The notes beneath the pieces are model-generated. The model was not told the origin of the DNA. It made no database searches and saw only the letters and a list, made by a program, of their open reading frames with translations. A stretch of DNA of 64,000 bases from Altererythrobacter aquiaggeris (GTDB lineage Bacteria > Pseudomonadota > Alphaproteobacteria > Sphingomonadales > Sphingomonadaceae): contig NZ_JBANRL010000001.1 of the NCBI RefSeq assembly GCF_037154015.1, forward strand, positions 62,001 to 126,000, given 5' to 3'. A program made the position numbers and the translations under genes. Below are positions 17,965 to 26,376 of the stretch, piece by piece. Numbering within the stretch: the first letter of the stretch is position 1; each line of letters begins with the position of its first letter.

Positions 17965-18570
17965 TCAGAAGCTCCAGCTTTCAGCCTTGTCAAATTCTGG
18001 CAAGTGCGGAAAACCGATTTCGGCGCGCGGCACCAGCGCGACGGTTCCGGCAGCCTTTCGGCCAACCGCGAGACGGGTCACGCCGCTGCGCACCAGCCCG
18101 GTTACAATACGCGCATCATCGGCCATGCTTTTTACCAACCTGTCCGACAGACGGGTTATAGCCCCGTCGATCAACACCAGAGTGTAGGTATCTTTTTTGC
18201 GCAAATTAGCGGCCGCTTGTGCGGGTGTGATAATATCGATCGAGCCGACCAGAGGACCAATGAGTTCACCCAGATAGCCGCTGCCGCCATCCACCAACAG
18301 CACCCTGTCGCCCAGTTCGGGCCTGGCTTCTTCGAGCATCAGCCCGTGGCTGAGCGGAGCCGCAAGATGCTTGCCGCCGCCGAGCGCGATTGCGCGGTCC
18401 ATATAGGCAAATCCGCGCGCGCTATCAGGCACATGATCTTCGCGCGGGACGGCTGCAAAACGTGCCAGAATGGCGGGATCATTGACCCCGGTAACCCGCA
18501 ATTGGCTGTCGATCATCGCACGGCGCGCGGCGGCGAAGTCGGTAGTGGGGCGGGTTTGTGTCAATGTCAT
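17965..18570 (-). CDS. Protein-L-isoaspartate O-methyltransferase-like protein, probably catalytically degenerate
   Basis: A 201-residue protein whose first 100 residues align with isoaspartyl methyltransferases (MIDSQLRVTGVNDPAILARF, AAVPREDHVP, FAYMDRAIALG). The catalytic loop, G-Q-T-I-S-Q-P in active enzymes, reads GKHLAAP, so the key Ser is lost. Motif I is changed to VDGGSGYLG. The segment between motif I and YTLVLIDGA, which holds the acidic ribose contact, is about 25 residues short. TolC follows after two bases. Annotation pipelines usually call this family Pcm; I infer that it has lost methyl transfer and may serve the TolC locus otherwise. Confidence 0.75.
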   Translation of the reverse strand: MTLTQTRPTTDFAAARRAMIDSQLRVTGVNDPAILARFAAVPREDHVPDSARGFAYMDRAIALGGGKHLAAPLSHGLMLEEARPELGDRVLLVDGGSGYLGELIGPLVGSIDIITPAQAAANLRKKDTYTLVLIDGAITRLSDRLVKSMADDARIVTGLVRSGVTRLAVGRKAAGTVALVPRAEIGFPHLPEFDKAESWSF

Positions 18571-18713
18571 TTCAAATCCGTGGGCTGTGTTGTGTTACTA
18601 ATACGCGGCGCCGCAAATGCATAGGCGCATAGGATGTTTTGGCCAAGTGCTTTGACGATAGGGCTTCGCCCGGACTATGGGCGTAGCATTCGATATAGAG
18701 GAGTATGCGGTCG

Positions 18714-20237
18714 ATGAGCGACATGATCACCATCCGTGAGGAAGACCTGATCGAGAGTGTTGCCGATGCGCTGCAATATATCTCCTATTACCATCCGATG
18801 GATTACATTCGCGCGCTCGGCGATGCTTATGAGGCAGAGCTTGGTCCGGCGGCGAAGGACGCCATCGCACAGATCCTGACCAACAGCCGGATGTGTGCCG
18901 AAGGACACCGGCCGATCTGTCAGGATACCGGCATCGTAAACATATTCGTCAAATGGGGTCAGAACTGCCGCCTCGCATCGGACAAGAGCTTGCAAGACGT
19001 GGTAGATGAGGGGGTTCGCCGCGCGTACACGCATCCCGAGAACAAGTTGCGCGCGTCAATTCTGGCGGACCCCGCATTCACCCGGCGCAACACGCGCGAT
19101 AACACCCCCAGCGTGCTTTCGGTTGAAATGGTCCCGGGTTCGAAGATCGAAATCGACGTGGCTGCCAAGGGCGGCGGCAGCGAAAACAAATCCAAATTCA
19201 AGATGATGAACCCGTCCGATAACATCACCGACTGGGTGCTCGAACAAATACCCAGCATGGGGGCTGGGTGGTGTCCGCCCGGAATGCTGGGCATCGGGAT
19301 CGGCGGAACGGCAGAACATTGCATGAAGCTCGCCAAGCAGAGCCTGATGGAACCCATCGATATGGCGCAGTTGAAGCAGCGCGGCGCGCAAACCGATATC
19401 GAACAATTGCGGATTGATATTTTCGATGCGGTAAATGCCACCGGGGTCGGCGCGCAGGGTCTGGGCGGCCTGTCCACTGTACTCGACGTAAAAATCTACG
19501 ATGCACCCTGTCACGCGGCTGGAAAGCCGGTGGCGATGATCCCCAATTGCGCCGCAACGCGCCACGCCCATTTCACTCTCGACGGGTCGGGGCCTTCCTT
19601 TCTGGAAACACCCAAGCTGGACGAATGGCCTGACGTGAACTGGCAGCCTGATGCTGCGGCCAAGCGGGTTGATCTGGATAATCTGACCAAGGAACAGGTG
19701 GCCAGCTGGGATCACGGAGACCGCCTGCTCCTGTCGGGCAAGATGCTCACCGGACGCGATGCGGCGCATAAGCGGATTCAGGACATGATTGCTGCGGGGG
19801 AACAATTGCCGGTCGATTTCACGAACCGCGCCATTTACTATGTCGGCCCGGTCGATCCCGTCATGGGCGAAGCCGTGGGTCCGGCCGGCCCGACCACGGC
19901 GACAAGGATGGACCGATTTACCGAAATGATGCTCGATCTGGGCCTGCTGGCCATGATCGGCAAGGCCGAACGCGGCAATGATGCAGTTGATGTAATCTCG
20001 CGCTTCAAGGTGTCATATTTAATGGCAACCGGCGGCGCAGCCTATCTGGTCAGCCGCGCAATCAAGGAAGCCAGGGTTGTCGGCTTTGAAGATCTGGGCA
20101 TGGAAGCCATTTACGAGTTCACCGTCGAGGATATGCCCGTGACCGTCGCGGTCGATAGCAAAGGCAACAACGTCCATAAGCTGGCGCCGGAAATCTGGCG
20201 CAAGAAAATCGCGGAAGAACACCTTTTGCCGACTTAA
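18714..20237 (+). CDS. Fumarate hydratase class I (iron-sulfur)
   Basis: A 507-residue class I fumarase of the single-chain FumA/FumB type, interconverting fumarate and malate with an oxygen-sensitive 4Fe-4S cluster. The N-terminal alpha part holds cluster cysteines in RPICQDTGI, GWCPPGMLGIGIGG and IPNCAATRHAHF. The beta part follows from about residue 330 with DRLLLSGKMLTGRDAAHKR and VGPAGPTTATRMD. GAGGAG lies ten bases before ATG 18714 but only one base from the ATG at 18705, so I chose the later start. It is divergent from the pcm-like gene across 143 bases. Cluster supply fits the suf operon downstream. Confidence 0.95.
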   Translation: MSDMITIREEDLIESVADALQYISYYHPMDYIRALGDAYEAELGPAAKDAIAQILTNSRMCAEGHRPICQDTGIVNIFVKWGQNCRLASDKSLQDVVDEGVRRAYTHPENKLRASILADPAFTRRNTRDNTPSVLSVEMVPGSKIEIDVAAKGGGSENKSKFKMMNPSDNITDWVLEQIPSMGAGWCPPGMLGIGIGGTAEHCMKLAKQSLMEPIDMAQLKQRGAQTDIEQLRIDIFDAVNATGVGAQGLGGLSTVLDVKIYDAPCHAAGKPVAMIPNCAATRHAHFTLDGSGPSFLETPKLDEWPDVNWQPDAAAKRVDLDNLTKEQVASWDHGDRLLLSGKMLTGRDAAHKRIQDMIAAGEQLPVDFTNRAIYYVGPVDPVMGEAVGPAGPTTATRMDRFTEMMLDLGLLAMIGKAERGNDAVDVISRFKVSYLMATGGAAYLVSRAIKEARVVGFEDLGMEAIYEFTVEDMPVTVAVDSKGNNVHKLAPEIWRKKIAEEHLLPT

Positions 20238-20295
20238 CAGGACATTTGATCGTTCGACAAAACGCGCCACCAGATCGACGGCGGCGCTGGATTGA

Positions 20296-21555
20296 ATGCG
20301 AGATTTCGTCCAAAGTCTGCCGGTAATGGATATGAAACGCGATACTGCGGCTGCGCCGGCCGAGCCCCGTGCCAGAGTGCCCTTCAAGGTCGTGCTCGTA
20401 TCGATGGTCACTCTGTGGGTCGCCTATTTCCTACTGGCGACGCTGAGCAGCTTGCTGGCCGATTATGATTTTCAGGACGAGCTGATAATTCGCCGTCTGG
20501 CGGTGTGTTTCGGCGGCGTGCTGGTGACCATCGGTGTTTGGCTGGTTCTGCGCATTTTCGACAATCGCAGCTTGGCTGCCAAAGCCGCGGTAGCGCTCAT
20601 CATCGCCTTTCCGGCAGCGCTGTTGATCGCCCAGATCAATCAATGGGCATTTGCGGATATGGAAGGGCGGGTGTTGAACAAGATCGGCGAGGATGGCGTA
20701 AAATTTCGCCGCGATGCTGCCGGTAATCTGCTCGTCGATGTGCCGACCGAATCGGAAGATGGCGAGCAAAAACCCGAAACTGAGACAACGACCGTCACAC
20801 TCGCACGCGGGGACACGCCCTATCGCAAGTTCAGAGTGCTGACCGAATCCGCGCTGGGCCGCTATTTCCTGCTCCTCGCCTGGGCTGCGCTATACCTGGC
20901 TTTGCTCGAAGGTGCGCAGGCACGCGCGGCGGAGCGGCGCGAAGGCGAATTTCGGCGGGCAGCCAAGGCCGCCGAACTCCGCTCGCTGCGGTATCAGGTC
21001 AATCCGCACTTTTTGTTCAACACGCTCAATTCATTATCTGCGCTGGTCATGACAGGCAAAGCGGAGCGGGCCGAACAGATGATCCAGGCGACCGCGAGTT
21101 TTTACCGGCATAGCCTGGCCGAAGAACCTACTGCCGATGTGCCCTTGGCGGAGGAGTTTGCACTTCAGCGGCATTATCTGGATATCGAATCGGCCCGCTT
21201 TCCCCATCGCCTCAGGTTCGAATTCGATCTGCCGGGCGATCTGGCAAACGCCATGGTTCCGGGGATGATTTTACAGCCTCTGGTTGAAAATTCGGTCAAA
21301 TACGGCGTCGCACCCGTATCCCGGATTGTGACGATCGTGATCAAGGCACGAGAGGAATATGATCGTCTGGTGCTGACAGTCAGCGACGATGGCCCCAGCG
21401 TGCCCGACACCGGCAATCACGGATTTGGTATCGGGCTTGCCAATGTTGCCGACCGGCTTGAGGCGTGTTTCGGCCCGCTTGCGAGCATTTCATCCGGACC
21501 GACCCAAAACGGATATTCGACACAGCTGCGGATGCCGCTTGAACGCCATGACTGA
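20296..21555 (+). CDS. LytS/YehU-type sensor histidine kinase
   Basis: Up to 419 residues. Several hydrophobic segments occupy the first 110 residues and another lies near 190-210. An unusual 60-residue charged insert sits between, probably periplasmic. Then comes a His_kinase domain whose phospho-acceptor is His238 in QVNPHFLFNTLNSL, and a HATPase_c domain with MILQPLVENSVKYG and GFGIGLANV. It overlaps its response regulator by eight bases, so the two form one unit. The start could also be ATG 20326 (MDMKRD). The signal is unknown; a second pair of the same type is at 53313-55339. Confidence 0.9.
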   Translation: MRDFVQSLPVMDMKRDTAAAPAEPRARVPFKVVLVSMVTLWVAYFLLATLSSLLADYDFQDELIIRRLAVCFGGVLVTIGVWLVLRIFDNRSLAAKAAVALIIAFPAALLIAQINQWAFADMEGRVLNKIGEDGVKFRRDAAGNLLVDVPTESEDGEQKPETETTTVTLARGDTPYRKFRVLTESALGRYFLLLAWAALYLALLEGAQARAAERREGEFRRAAKAAELRSLRYQVNPHFLFNTLNSLSALVMTGKAERAEQMIQATASFYRHSLAEEPTADVPLAEEFALQRHYLDIESARFPHRLRFEFDLPGDLANAMVPGMILQPLVENSVKYGVAPVSRIVTIVIKAREEYDRLVLTVSDDGPSVPDTGNHGFGIGLANVADRLEACFGPLASISSGPTQNGYSTQLRMPLERHD

Positions 21556-22288
21556 CGAAACTGAAAAACCGGTTTTGAAAACTTTGATCGTGGATGACGA
21601 ACCGCTCGCGGTAGAGCGGATGCAAGTCATCTGCGCTTCGCTTGACGCCATTACGGTCGCCGGCACAGCCAATGACGGCGCTGCGGCCCTGCGGCTGATC
21701 GAAGCACTTTCCCCCGACCTTGTGCTGCTCGATATGACCATGCCCGAACTGGACGGCCTGGCTGTAGCCAGAGCGATTGCCAAACTGGACCAGAAGCCCG
21801 CGGTCATATTCGTGACGGCCCACGATTCTTTTGCGGTCGAGGCGTTTGATTGCGACGCGGTCGATTATGTGTTGAAACCGGTGACCCCGCAGCGGCTGGC
21901 CCGCGCAATTGAACGCGCATCAGAAAGGCGCGGCACCTCCAGCACCAGGCGGAGCCAGTGGCTGTCCGAATTATGGGTGCCGCATCGTTCGGAATTGCTG
22001 CGCATCGAAGTGGCGCAGGTCAGCCGGATCGATGCAGAACGCGATTATGTCCGGTTGCATGTCGGCGAACGGACATATTTGCTGCTGCAAACGATAGCCG
22101 GGCTTGAGAAACGGCTCGATCCCGACGAATTTATCCGCATCCACAGATCGAACATCCTGCGCCGCGATGCCATTCGCGGGCTGAAACACGATGGATTGGG
22201 TGTGTGGTCTGCCGAGCTTGAAGATGGTGAAAAGCTCAGGATTGGCCGCACCTATCTGGCAAAAGTGAAGGCAATGGCCGGGCGCTAG
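21548..22288 (+). CDS. LytTR-family response regulator
   Basis: A 246-residue regulator. The receiver domain (about 11-125) has the acidic pair in LIVDDEPL, phospho-acceptor Asp62 in LLDMTMPELDG and Lys110 in YVLKPV. The LytTR DNA-binding domain (about 145-244) shows VSRIDAERDYVRLHVGERTYLL and FIRIHRSNILRRDAIRG. The start at 21548 lies in the last eight bases of the kinase gene. LytTR proteins bind paired direct repeats; no such target is obvious here. A hairpin follows the stop. Confidence 0.92.
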   Translation: MTDETEKPVLKTLIVDDEPLAVERMQVICASLDAITVAGTANDGAAALRLIEALSPDLVLLDMTMPELDGLAVARAIAKLDQKPAVIFVTAHDSFAVEAFDCDAVDYVLKPVTPQRLARAIERASERRGTSSTRRSQWLSELWVPHRSELLRIEVAQVSRIDAERDYVRLHVGERTYLLLQTIAGLEKRLDPDEFIRIHRSNILRRDAIRGLKHDGLGVWSAELEDGEKLRIGRTYLAKVKAMAGR

Positions 22289-22305
22289 CGGTCCGGCCAG
22301 TAAAA

Positions 22306-22323
22306 GGCCGCCCGAAGGCGGCC
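22306..22323 (-). terminator. Perfect hairpin between convergent genes, terminator for the UrcA gene
   Basis: GGCCGCC and GGCGGCC enclose a four-base loop. Read on the minus strand, the stem runs into TTTTA, so it fits as the UrcA terminator. On the plus strand it is followed by AAGGGGGG, not a T run. Confidence 0.6.
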
Positions 22324-22329
22324 AAGGGG

Positions 22330-22364
22330 GGATCCGGGCGGGGGGACTAAACCATCCCGGATCC
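22330..22364. repeat. Nine-base inverted repeat with a 17-base spacer
   Basis: GGATCCGGG at 22330-22338 is repeated inverted as CCCGGATCC at 22356-22364. The spacer is G-rich at its left end. It sits 13 bases past the UrcA stop, next to the stronger hairpin at 22306-22323. It may be a second terminator stem or a transcript-end stabiliser. Confidence 0.5.
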
Positions 22365-22377
22365 GTTTGAGGTATCG

Positions 22378-22704
22378 TTATCCGCCAAGCAGGTTGTCGC
22401 GGATTACCGATGCCATTTGTACGGAAACCTTCTGCCGGGTTTCTCTGTAACAGGCGTTTTCTTGCCGGGATGTTTTCAACCGGCCTTGACTGTCGAACCG
22501 GCAAACCTGCCGCGCTGCTTCATTCAGTCTGGTCTGGAGTGTTTTCTGACCTTCCGGGGTGGTCAGCGCCAGGTCGGCGTAATTGACGTGCGCCACGACC
22601 GGATTGGTGCCGGCGATCGCCGGTTGCGCGATGGCAACTGTGGCTGCCAGGCCGATTGCGGCGAAACTCCTCGCGAGGGTTGGGGTGAGATGCCAAGTAT
22701 TCAT
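22378..22704 (-). CDS. UrcA family exported protein
   Basis: A 108-residue secreted protein of the UrcA family, found mainly in sphingomonads and relatives. The signal peptide ends IAQPAIAGT. The mature part contains VNYADLALTTPEGQKTLQTRLNEAARQVC and a second cysteine in ENACYRET, a pair likely to form a disulfide. The ribosome site AAAGGA is about eight bases before ATG 22704 and too close to the ATG at 22710, so I used the inner start. Function is unknown. It converges on the LytS/LytTR pair. Confidence 0.85.
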   Translation of the reverse strand: MNTWHLTPTLARSFAAIGLAATVAIAQPAIAGTNPVVAHVNYADLALTTPEGQKTLQTRLNEAARQVCRFDSQGRLKTSRQENACYRETRQKVSVQMASVIRDNLLGG

Positions 22705-22916
22705 GGTCATTTCCTTTCAATCTACCGCAACCGGCGGGCGGGGGAGAAATGCCGACTGCGTACGATACTAATGCTCCAAGCCAGAAAGTTACGCAGCAAC
22801 TGCTATACCGAAACACAATATGTCTCGACCAGAGCATCGCGCTACCGACGAATTGCGCGAAGATGCCCACGAATGGCCTTTGGTAATCGACGAACAACCC
22901 GCCTATATGAATGCGG

Positions 22917-23183
22917 ATGGCCGTTTTGATTACCTTTCTGCTGGGAATCGGCAATTTTGCCTTGCACAAGGCTGTGCTCGAGAGCGGGCATCCACTTATC
23001 GGCCGGATGCCATGGTTTGTGCATATGTTGGGTGGGCGGGCCAGTCTGATAAGCGAATTTGCGGTGTTATTGGCGGCGATGCTGCTGGTCGGAACAGGCA
23101 ATCCCGAGGTCTGGTATTATTACGCCGGTTACACCTGTTTCAACGTTTTTGCCGCCTGGCTTATCTGGACCCGCCGGGTTTGA
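22917..23183 (+). CDS. Small membrane protein of unknown function
   Basis: About 88 residues with three hydrophobic stretches: MAVLITFLLGIGNFALHKAV, ASLISEFAVLLAAMLLVG and the Tyr/Trp-rich YYYAGYTCFNVFAAWLIW. A stop lies immediately before the ATG at 22911, so the start is 22911 or 22917; the second gives a cleaner hydrophobic beginning. It lies 45 bases before the lipid-kinase-like gene on the same strand. I do not recognise a family. Confidence 0.65.
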   Translation: MAVLITFLLGIGNFALHKAVLESGHPLIGRMPWFVHMLGGRASLISEFAVLLAAMLLVGTGNPEVWYYYAGYTCFNVFAAWLIWTRRV

Positions 23184-23228
23184 CCGGTGGCGCGTGGAAC
23201 CGGCGGCAGATCGGCGCGCTTAGCTGAC

Positions 23229-24074
23229 ATGACCAAGACACAGAAAATCAGGCTGGTGTATAATTCGGCAAGCGGAAGTCATGACGATAGCCAGATCGCA
23301 GAGCTTGCGGAAAGCCTTTCCGGCTATGGCGCGCTGGAACGCTCGGACTGTAAAGATGACGGGTTGCCTGCCATTAGGGATCTGGACGATTCGGATACGG
23401 ATCTGGTCGTCATTCATGGCGGTGATGGCACGCTTAACGGCTGTCTGACTGCGCTGGAAGGTTGGGGCGGGGCTGTTCTGGCGCTGCCCGGGGGAACCAG
23501 CAATCTGTTGTCCCATACGCTGCACGGGGACCTTGGCTCGCTGGACATTGTTGCGTTACTCTCTCGCGGCGAATTGACCAGATCGAGGATCGATTGCATC
23601 CGCTGGCGCGACGGGATCGCCGTAGCGGAAATCCTGGCCGGGCCCGGCGCCCGCTGGGCCAATGTGCGCGAGGATATCCGCGATCGCGATATCGCCGGTG
23701 CCCTTTCGCACGCAAATGAAGTCATCCAGCGCAGTGCCAACGGGTCGCTGGCCAGGCTCGACAAGCCCGCGGCGGGCAATCCGGATGGGTATGGCGCTAT
23801 CCGGTTATACCCGCAGTCAGGGAAGATCGCGGCTGCCGGCTATAGCATTGACGGTGTCGCTGATTTTCTTGCCCAGGGTGCCGCAATCGCATTGCGCGAT
23901 TATCGCAAGGGGCCACATGACGACATCGGCCAGTTTGCCGAGGTTATTTGTCGCTCGACCGGTGACGAACCGCTTGACCTGATGATCGATGGAGAAATCA
24001 TCGAAGGGCAGCCAAGCGAAAGTTTTTCGCTTGCACCGCTCGGTCTCGATCTGCTTTGCGCTACGCATGGCTGA
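23229..24074 (+). CDS. Diacylglycerol kinase-fold lipid kinase
   Basis: A 281-residue protein with the DAGK catalytic fold. It starts KIRLVYNSASG, has the nucleotide loop VVIHGGDGTLNG near residues 59-70, and LPGGTSNLLSH where diacylglycerol kinases have the L-P-x-G-T-x-N motif. The C-terminal half holds the usual DGE motif (MIDGEIIEG). Such enzymes phosphorylate diacylglycerol, sphingoid bases or related lipids. Its stop overlaps the metallophosphoesterase start by eight bases, so the two are coupled. The substrate cannot be told from sequence; sphingolipids are possible in this bacterial group. Confidence 0.85.
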   Translation: MTKTQKIRLVYNSASGSHDDSQIAELAESLSGYGALERSDCKDDGLPAIRDLDDSDTDLVVIHGGDGTLNGCLTALEGWGGAVLALPGGTSNLLSHTLHGDLGSLDIVALLSRGELTRSRIDCIRWRDGIAVAEILAGPGARWANVREDIRDRDIAGALSHANEVIQRSANGSLARLDKPAAGNPDGYGAIRLYPQSGKIAAAGYSIDGVADFLAQGAAIALRDYRKGPHDDIGQFAEVICRSTGDEPLDLMIDGEIIEGQPSESFSLAPLGLDLLCATHG

Positions 24075-24816
24075 AGAAACACTGTTATTCCATGTAAGCG
24101 ATGTCCATTTTGGTGCAGAAAACCGCACTGCTCTTGATTGGTTTGCTGCCGCTGTCGCGCAAGAGAAACCGGCTGCGGTAATTTGCACCGGTGATGTTAC
24201 GCAGCGCGCGAAGCATTCCGAATTTGCCGCTGCGCGAGAATTTTTCGGCAGCTTGGGGGTTCCGGTCACGATCGAACCCGGCAATCATGATATGCCTTAC
24301 TACAATTTGTGGGAGCGATTTACCAACCCTTATGGACGGTTTGGCGCCCTGGAACGCACCGTCGAAGCCCAGCTTGATCTTGGAGCGCTCGCTGTGGTCC
24401 CGCTCAAGACGACCGTCCGCATCCAGCCTCGCTTCCCGTGGTCCGATGGATATGTCCGCGACGAGGCTTTGGCGAAGACGCTCGGCCAGTTGAAACAGGC
24501 GCGTCAAAACCATGACTATGTGATTGTTGCCTGCCATCACCCGCTTGTTCCGGCGCGTCACGGCGACAAGAACCCGACCATCGGGGGTGATGAAGCGTTT
24601 GCAGCACTGGCGGGTGCCGGTGCAGATGCAGTGCTTTCCGGCCATGTGCACCATTCGTTCGACTTGATCCGTGAAGCCGCTGGAAACGGGGTAAAGGTTG
24701 TCGGCGCCGGAACACTTTCAACGCGGCTCAGGGGCGCACCGCCCGCTTATAACACCCTGCTTTACCGGCAGGGTCATGGTTTGACAGTAGAGCACCGCAC
24801 CTTTTCGGACCAATAG
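24067..24816 (+). CDS. Calcineurin-like metallophosphoesterase
   Basis: A 249-residue two-metal phosphoesterase with all five blocks in order: HVSDVHFG, CTGDVTQR, PGNHDMPYY, VACHHPLV and SGHVHHSF. The fold resembles the cyclic-nucleotide phosphodiesterase/LpxH branch. It starts inside the end of the lipid-kinase-like gene, which suggests the two act on the same kind of phospholipid or phosphate ester. No signal peptide, so cytoplasmic. A gap of 87 bases separates it from convergent rpsI. Confidence 0.88.
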   Translation: MAEETLLFHVSDVHFGAENRTALDWFAAAVAQEKPAAVICTGDVTQRAKHSEFAAAREFFGSLGVPVTIEPGNHDMPYYNLWERFTNPYGRFGALERTVEAQLDLGALAVVPLKTTVRIQPRFPWSDGYVRDEALAKTLGQLKQARQNHDYVIVACHHPLVPARHGDKNPTIGGDEAFAALAGAGADAVLSGHVHHSFDLIREAAGNGVKVVGAGTLSTRLRGAPPAYNTLLYRQGHGLTVEHRTFSDQ

Positions 24817-24903
24817 GCCGGCGGCGGCGCAAACAGTCCGCCTAAAACAACAAAAAAGGCGACCCGAGGGCCGCCCTTTCTGGTGTTGATTGTCTGAACG
24901 CGT

Positions 24904-25734
24904 TTAACGCTTGGAGAACTGGAAGCTCTTGCGAGCCTTGGCCCGGCCGTATTTCTTACGTTCGACCACACGGCTGTCTCGCGTGAGGAAGCCAGCTGAC
25001 TTCATCGTTGCGCGCAAAGCAGGTTCGTAACGCGAGAGAGCCTGGCTGATGCCGTGCTTTACCGCGCCGGCCTGGCCTGAAAGCCCGCCACCCTTGGTGG
25101 TTGCGATCACGTCATACTGCCCGTCACGCTCGGAAATCGTGAAGGGCTGGTTGATGACGAGCCGCAGCGTCGGACGTGCGAAATACACTTCCTGATCGCG
25201 CCCGTTGATCGTGATTATGCCCTTGCCGGGCTTGATCCAGACGCGTGCAGTTGCATCCTTGCGCCGGCCGGTCGCATAAGACCGGCCTTGTGCATCGATT
25301 TCCTGCTCGCGCAGCGGCGTAGTCGGAGCCTGGGGCGCCGCTTGGCCAACTTCTCCGGCACCTTGAGCAGCAGCAACTGCATCAGCATCGGGGGCATCGC
25401 CAGCAATCGTCTTGAGATCGGCCAGATCGGAAACGGTGGTAGATTCCGGCTTGGTTTCGGGCGCCTTGGTTTCAGCAGGCTTCGCTTCGGTGGCTACAGC
25501 GGGTCCGCCTTCGGACGCTTTTTCTTCAGGAGCCTTGTCAGCCGGAGCCTTGTCCTTTGCCGCCTTGGCTTTTGGCGCTTTGGCATCGGTTTTGGTTTCG
25601 GCTTTAGCGTCGGCCTTCTTGGCAGCCTTAGGCTTGGCCTTGGTTGCCTTGGCTTCGGTTTTGGCTTTCGGAGCGGCCGCGGCAGCAGCCTCTGTTTCGG
25701 CAGCCTTCGGGTCTGGTTTCTTGTCGTCAGCCAT
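24904..25734 (-). CDS. rpsI: 30S ribosomal protein S9 with a long Ala/Lys/Glu-rich N-terminal extension
   Basis: A 276-residue S9; E. coli S9 is about 130. The last 130 residues are a normal S9: [47 protein letters not shown] and the tRNA-contacting tail [11 protein letters not shown]. The first 145 residues are low complexity, made of Ala, Lys, Glu, Pro and Thr runs resembling histone H1, then a more acidic stretch. The start codon overlaps the rplM stop by one base (TAATG). No better internal start with a ribosome site is seen, so the extension is probably translated. Confidence 0.95.
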   Translation of the reverse strand: MADDKKPDPKAAETEAAAAAAPKAKTEAKATKAKPKAAKKADAKAETKTDAKAPKAKAAKDKAPADKAPEEKASEGGPAVATEAKPAETKAPETKPESTTVSDLADLKTIAGDAPDADAVAAAQGAGEVGQAAPQAPTTPLREQEIDAQGRSYATGRRKDATARVWIKPGKGIITINGRDQEVYFARPTLRLVINQPFTISERDGQYDVIATTKGGGLSGQAGAVKHGISQALSRYEPALRATMKSAGFLTRDSRVVERKKYGRAKARKSFQFSKR

Positions 25735-26213
25735 TATTGAGCAGCCTTGTTCTTGCGGTTCATAGAGGCAACGTCGAGCACCGCAGGCTTTTGACCTTCA
25801 TGCGGGTGTTCGGTGCCGTTATAGAGGTGCAGCGCTTTCATCTGGGCACGACCCAGCGGGCCGCGCGGAATCATACGCTCGACAGCCTTTTCAAGCACGC
25901 GCTCGGGAAAGCGGCCTTCGAGGATCTTGGCAGGCGTGGTTTCCTTGATGCCACCGACATAGCCGGTGTGCTTGTAGTAAATCTTGCCCGTCATCTTGTT
26001 ACCGGTGAACCGGACCTTGTCGGCATTGATAACAATGATGTGATCGCCGCAGTCAACATGCGGCGTATAGCTTGGCTTGTGCTTTCCGCGCAGGTGGTTC
26101 GCGATGATTGTGGCAACACGGCCGACAACCAGTCCATCGGCATCGATAATGTGCCAGTTTTTTTCGACCTCAGCCGGTTTGATCGACCGGGTGGTCTTGG
26201 TCAGCGCCTTCAT
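25734..26213 (-). CDS. rplM: 50S ribosomal protein L13
   Basis: A 159-residue L13. It shows the family core [48 protein letters not shown] (family positions about 20-67), [23 protein letters not shown] and [11 protein letters not shown]. The frame is open 26 codons upstream, but ATG 26213 with AAGGA upstream is the normal start. The rplM-rpsI order and one-base overlap are standard. The leader carries a hairpin at 26248-26267 that may be an autoregulatory or attenuation element. Confidence 0.97.
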   Translation of the reverse strand: MKALTKTTRSIKPAEVEKNWHIIDADGLVVGRVATIIANHLRGKHKPSYTPHVDCGDHIIVINADKVRFTGNKMTGKIYYKHTGYVGGIKETTPAKILEGRFPERVLEKAVERMIPRGPLGRAQMKALHLYNGTEHPHEGQKPAVLDVASMNRKNKAAQ

Positions 26214-26247
26214 GGCATGGTCCTTAAGATAGGAATACAAACAAATA

Positions 26248-26267
26248 GGCACCCGATCAGGGGTGCC
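26248..26267 (-). promoter_or_regulatory. Hairpin in the rplM leader
   Basis: A seven-base perfect stem (GGCACCC with GGGTGCC, six-base loop) lies 34 bases upstream of the rplM start. On the minus strand it is followed by TATTTGTTTG. Ribosomal protein operons are often autoregulated through leader structures. It could also act as an attenuator. I cannot match it to a known L13 leader model by eye. Confidence 0.45.
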
Positions 26268-26376
26268 CGAATGCGCGCGCTTTTGACGCAAATCATCCGC
26301 AAGTCAAGCAAATCGGGCGATTGCCGGAAGGTAAAATAATACCTCTGTGCAAAATGCTTGCCACGTCACGGCTGAG

